From assembly GCA_900766135.1 (NCBI GenBank), contig CAAFUF010000055.1, positions 1-64,000 on the forward strand: 64,000 nucleotides of DNA, written 5' to 3'. Source of the stretch: Paenibacillaceae bacterium (GTDB lineage Bacteria; Bacillota; Bacilli; Paenibacillales; Paenibacillaceae). The translations under genes and the position numbers were made by a program. Shown here piece after piece: positions 61,255-64,000 of this stretch (position 1 is its first letter; each line of letters opens with the position of its first letter). The notes under the pieces were generated by a model. That model ran no database searches. It saw only the letters and a program-made list of their open reading frames with translations, and was not told where the DNA came from.

Positions 61255-62745
61255 TTAAAGATATTCGCACTTAAACTTTGAAAACTCCGCCAGAGAACCC
61301 TCCCCATAAGCATATAAACCGATGAGTACGCCTGTAAATCCTCCCGCCACTTCCGAGGATAGATACCTCGTTTGCGCCGTGCCCAAGGGGATGTCCTTCC
61401 CGTTTGCGCGAATGAGGAAGCTGTAGCGCTCATGACTTGCCTGTATCACCAGAGTAGCCTGGTTGTTACTTCCCAGGTCTACTTCATATTCAATGGATTT
61501 AATATCCCCGATATTCAGGCGCTCGATCACTTTATAGCCGTTCTCAACTTTACGTACGGCCAAATCATAATGATGATGTTCGTCCATATAGAGCGTGATG
61601 CCCGCTTCCCCGTTTGTAATCCGTACGTCGCAAGAGATTTCCGCGTTGAAGTCCCTTTGGCGAATACCGATAAACGTCGGGGATTCCGGCATGTCCAGCG
61701 TCACTTCGGTCCCTTTAAGCGTTGCCTTATCGGGTCCCAGCAGATAATGTTCAGTAGCCGGATGACGAAGGTAACACCAGTCCAGATTCCAATCCGTGTT
61801 CTCAAACGTATAGATTTTTTTCTCCTGCTGGAGGGTCGTATCCGAAATACGGTCGGTCTCAAAACTCGCCAGGGTGGTGCCGTTATGTCCTGCCGTAAAC
61901 CAGCCGTCCTCGCCAAAAGTAACCGGCGTCAGGAACACTTCGCGGCCAAGGTGATGGAAGGTAAGCCATCGGCCGATTTGGCGGAAGCCCAGATGGAGCA
62001 TCCACCAATTGCCGTCGCGATCTTGAATCAGATCGCCGTGGCCAACCCCTTGCACTTCATAACCGCCCAGATTGCGATTGGTTAGTACGGGATTGTGCGG
62101 ATAGGCTTCGAACGGACCGGAGATCGAATCTCCTCGCGCGTAAGTGACCATATGGCCGTATTCGGTTCCGCCTTCCGCCGCCATGAGGTAGTACCGGCCA
62201 TTGATTTTATACATATGCGGGCTTTCCAAGTATCGCCCGCCTGTTCCTTGCCAAATGATACGGCTTGGCGACAGCTTGTCGCCCGTTTCAATGTCAATTT
62301 CACACTGGACAATGCCGCCAATTCCGTTATCGTCTTTCCCGTTGCTCATAAAGAAGGCTTTTCCGTCCTCAAAATACAGATCGGGATCGATCCCCCCCTG
62401 CTCCACATAGATCGGTTCGGACCATTCTCCGTAAATATCGTCCGTCCAAACATAGAAATTCTGACGAGTGGTGTCGTTGGTCGTGGTCATGTAGAATCTC
62501 CCGTTATTGTGCCGTATCGTGGGAGCGAAGACTCCGCCGGAACTGCCCACCTTGCCGAGCTGAATCTGGCTCTCTCGGGTCAGACAATGACCGATTTGCT
62601 TCCAGTTGATCAGGTCTTTGCTCTCAAAAATCGGAACGCCGGGGAAGTACTGAAAGGAGCTGCATACCAGATAATAGGTATCTTCCACTTTGCATACGCT
62701 GGGATCGGGATAAAATCCTTTGATGACCGGGTTATTGTATTTCAT
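61255..62745 (-). CDS. GH43-family beta-xylosidase / arabinofuranosidase
   Basis: A 496-residue cytoplasmic five-bladed propeller enzyme with a C-terminal beta-sandwich. The catalytic set is Asp14 (GFYPDPS, base), Asp120 (GGIDPDLYF, pKa modulator) and Glu174 (LESPHMY, acid). The C-terminal domain (about residues 310-496) has the concanavalin-like features of xylosidase/arabinosidase subfamilies (AGITLYMDEHHHYDLAV). GAGGTGGAG precedes the ATG. It could release the pentose used by the neighbouring isomerase operon. The gene is divergent from an ArsR-type regulator. Confidence 0.9.
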   Translation of the reverse strand: MKYNNPVIKGFYPDPSVCKVEDTYYLVCSSFQYFPGVPIFESKDLINWKQIGHCLTRESQIQLGKVGSSGGVFAPTIRHNNGRFYMTTTNDTTRQNFYVWTDDIYGEWSEPIYVEQGGIDPDLYFEDGKAFFMSNGKDDNGIGGIVQCEIDIETGDKLSPSRIIWQGTGGRYLESPHMYKINGRYYLMAAEGGTEYGHMVTYARGDSISGPFEAYPHNPVLTNRNLGGYEVQGVGHGDLIQDRDGNWWMLHLGFRQIGRWLTFHHLGREVFLTPVTFGEDGWFTAGHNGTTLASFETDRISDTTLQQEKKIYTFENTDWNLDWCYLRHPATEHYLLGPDKATLKGTEVTLDMPESPTFIGIRQRDFNAEISCDVRITNGEAGITLYMDEHHHYDLAVRKVENGYKVIERLNIGDIKSIEYEVDLGSNNQATLVIQASHERYSFLIRANGKDIPLGTAQTRYLSSEVAGGFTGVLIGLYAYGEGSLAEFSKFKCEYL

Positions 62746-62769
62746 ATCTCCACCTCTTTCATAAATTCA

Positions 62770-62886
62770 CATATATATAAATTTAATGTGATTAGCAGCT
62801 AAGGAAATTAAACACCATGGTTCAAAGTCTGGCAATGGATTAGGTTTGAAGATTTAGGTTAATTCTATTAAATTAATATATATATG
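62770..62886. promoter_or_regulatory. AT-rich inverted repeat pair in the GH43/ArsR divergent promoter
   Basis: CATATATATAAATTTAAT (62770-62787) reappears in reverse complement, with two extra bases, at 62867-62886. Each arm lies 25-30 bases from one of the two divergent start codons, a symmetric layout that fits one regulator acting on both genes. Confidence 0.65.
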
Positions 62887-62915
62887 ATTTCAATAGATGT
62901 GGTCAGGAGATGATA

Positions 62916-63833
62916 ATGATCATCAAAGCGAACGGGGAACCGAAATTTATGCCGTTATACGAAGCGTTGGCCAGCGAGGTCAGGTGGAGAATTATGGGTC
63001 TCCTTGCCGATCGCGAGATGAATGTGAAGGATATTGCGGATCGGTTGGAACTCAGCCCCTCCATCGTTACCATGCATATCCGCAAACTCGAACAAGCCGG
63101 GCTTATCGGAAGCCGCAGGGTACGGCTGAACGGAGGGACGCATAAAATGTGCTTCCTCAAACAAAAAGCCGTCGAGATTGAGCTGCCGTCTGCCAGGGAC
63201 GCCGTTAAGATCAGAGAGCAGAGCATTTCCGTCGGTCATTATACCGCTTTTGAAGTCCATCCTACTTGCGGGCTCGGTACGCGCGAGAAAGAAATCGGAG
63301 TTTGGGACGACCCGCGCTACTTCCTCGATCCCGAGCGGGTTCAAGCCGCCATTCTGTGGTTGGGGTGGGGTTATGTGGAATACAAAATGCCTAATTTTTT
63401 ACTTGCCGATCAAACTTCGGACGCCATCGAAATCTCCATGGAGATCGCCTCGGAAGCTCCCGGCTTAAGGGATTATTGGCCATCGGATATCGAGTTTACC
63501 TTCAACGGGATCTCCCTTGGCACTTGGACAAGTCTGGCCGACTTCGGCAGAGCTGCGCGGGGGAGATTTACGCCCGAATGGTGGCATCGCAATGTGAATC
63601 AATACGGGTTATTGAAGACGATCCGCATTGACGCGTCGGGTACCTATATGGATGGTGAGCGGATGTCGGAGGTGACCCTCGCGGATATCAAGCTGCGGGA
63701 GCCGTTCTGGACGCTTCGTTTCGCGGTGGATGAGCAGGCTGTTCACGTAGGGGGATTGACACTGTATGGTTCCGGATTCGGCAATCACGATCAAGACATT
63801 GTGATCCGTGCGTACCTTAACGACGATCATTAG
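62916..63833 (+). CDS. ArsR-type transcriptional regulator with a large C-terminal domain
   Basis: A 305-residue protein; ATG 62916 is chosen because AGGAG is then seven bases away. Residues ~12-75 form an ArsR winged helix (LYEALASEVRWRIMGLL, VKDIADRLELSPSIVTMHI). No paired metal-binding cysteines are seen. The remaining ~200 residues (SISVGHYTAFEVHPTCGLG, WDDPRYFLDPERVQAAILWL) are beta-rich and resemble no metal sensor, so they may bind a sugar ligand. It is divergent from the GH43 gene and probably controls it. Confidence 0.8.
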   Translation: MIIKANGEPKFMPLYEALASEVRWRIMGLLADREMNVKDIADRLELSPSIVTMHIRKLEQAGLIGSRRVRLNGGTHKMCFLKQKAVEIELPSARDAVKIREQSISVGHYTAFEVHPTCGLGTREKEIGVWDDPRYFLDPERVQAAILWLGWGYVEYKMPNFLLADQTSDAIEISMEIASEAPGLRDYWPSDIEFTFNGISLGTWTSLADFGRAARGRFTPEWWHRNVNQYGLLKTIRIDASGTYMDGERMSEVTLADIKLREPFWTLRFAVDEQAVHVGGLTLYGSGFGNHDQDIVIRAYLNDDH

Positions 63834-63840
63834 TCGGTAA

Positions 63841-63876
63841 AGAGACCTGCCTCATTGCGGACAGGTCTCTTTGTTA
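63841..63876. terminator. Terminator after the ArsR-type gene
   Basis: AGAGACCTG (63841-63849) pairs with CAGGTCTCT (63862-63870), followed by TTGTT. Lies between convergent genes. Confidence 0.88.
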
Positions 63877-63888
63877 TTGCTGTATTCT

Positions 63889-64000
63889 TTAGAAGAACCG
63901 ATATAAACGCACCCCATGCGGCGGTACCATGGTCTGCAGCACGCCTGCCGCAAGCTCGGCCGGTGCCCCGCTCCACAGCTCGGTGCCTGCGGCGGCATCT
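63889..64000 (-). CDS. 3' end of a glycosidase gene (alpha-galactosidase-like), runs off the window
   Basis: On the minus strand an open frame enters from the window edge and ends in TAA at 63889. Its last residues (TELWSGAPAELAAGVL, then VPPHGVRLYRFF) match the C-terminal beta-sandwich ending common in GH27/GH36-like alpha-galactosidases and related glycosidases. Only ~36 residues are visible, so the family is tentative. Confidence 0.5.
   Translation of the reverse strand, partial: DAAAGTELWSGAPAELAAGVLQTMVPPHGVRLYRFF

Noticed and set aside
62770..62886. AT-rich arms as simple low-complexity DNA only
   Set aside because: The 18-20 base complementarity and symmetric distance to both start codons make an operator more likely than chance, although low complexity lowers confidence.

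Overview
The window looks like part of the chromosome of a spore-forming, plant-polysaccharide-degrading Paenibacillus-type Firmicute. The basis is an intact sigK, strong Gram-positive ribosome binding sites, LplABC-type and CUT1 sugar importers without their own ATPases, a YesM/YesN-type two-component pair, many LacI/AraC regulators and cytoplasmic glycoside hydrolases, and mid-50s G+C by eye. No rRNA, tRNA or CRISPR array was seen.

Layout. (1) 1-6.5 kb: the 3' end of a large glycosidase-like gene, a 183-bp four-armed repeat, a GH94 phosphorylase, a GH88 unsaturated glucuronyl hydrolase and a secreted beta-propeller protein with the His/His/Tyr/Arg spacing of PL24/25/42 lyases: a uronic-acid polysaccharide module. 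(2) 6.5-15.5 kb: an SRAP-family protein with altered active-site residues, a lower-G+C bacitracin-type ABC exporter with its two-component system, sigK, a YczE-like membrane protein, a truncated reductase gene and a GntR-controlled ABC operon. (3) 15.5-54.8 kb: four adjacent sugar-uptake clusters, each with an importer, three with intact GH172 (DUF2961) genes and one with a broken copy, plus GH32 enzymes and fructokinases. The first cluster contains an in-frame fructokinase-GH32 fusion. (4) 54.8-64 kb: a pentose-type operon (isomerase, split transketolase, FGGY kinase) with a LacI regulator, a GH43 gene divergent from an ArsR-type regulator, and the 3' end of another glycosidase gene.

How it fits together. 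GH172 founding activity is interconversion of inulobiose and difructose dianhydride I; GH32 cleaves beta-fructosides; PfkB and ROK kinases make fructose-6-phosphate. None of the GH172 or GH32 proteins here has a signal peptide. The 40-kb block is therefore best read as import of fructo-oligosaccharides or difructose anhydrides followed by cytoplasmic cleavage and phosphorylation. The substrate is inferred, not shown. Two LacI regulators have their own operator types (GAAACGTTTC and GTAAAACGTTTTAC); the third and fourth clusters appear to be controlled by a YesN/YesM pair and an AraC regulator.
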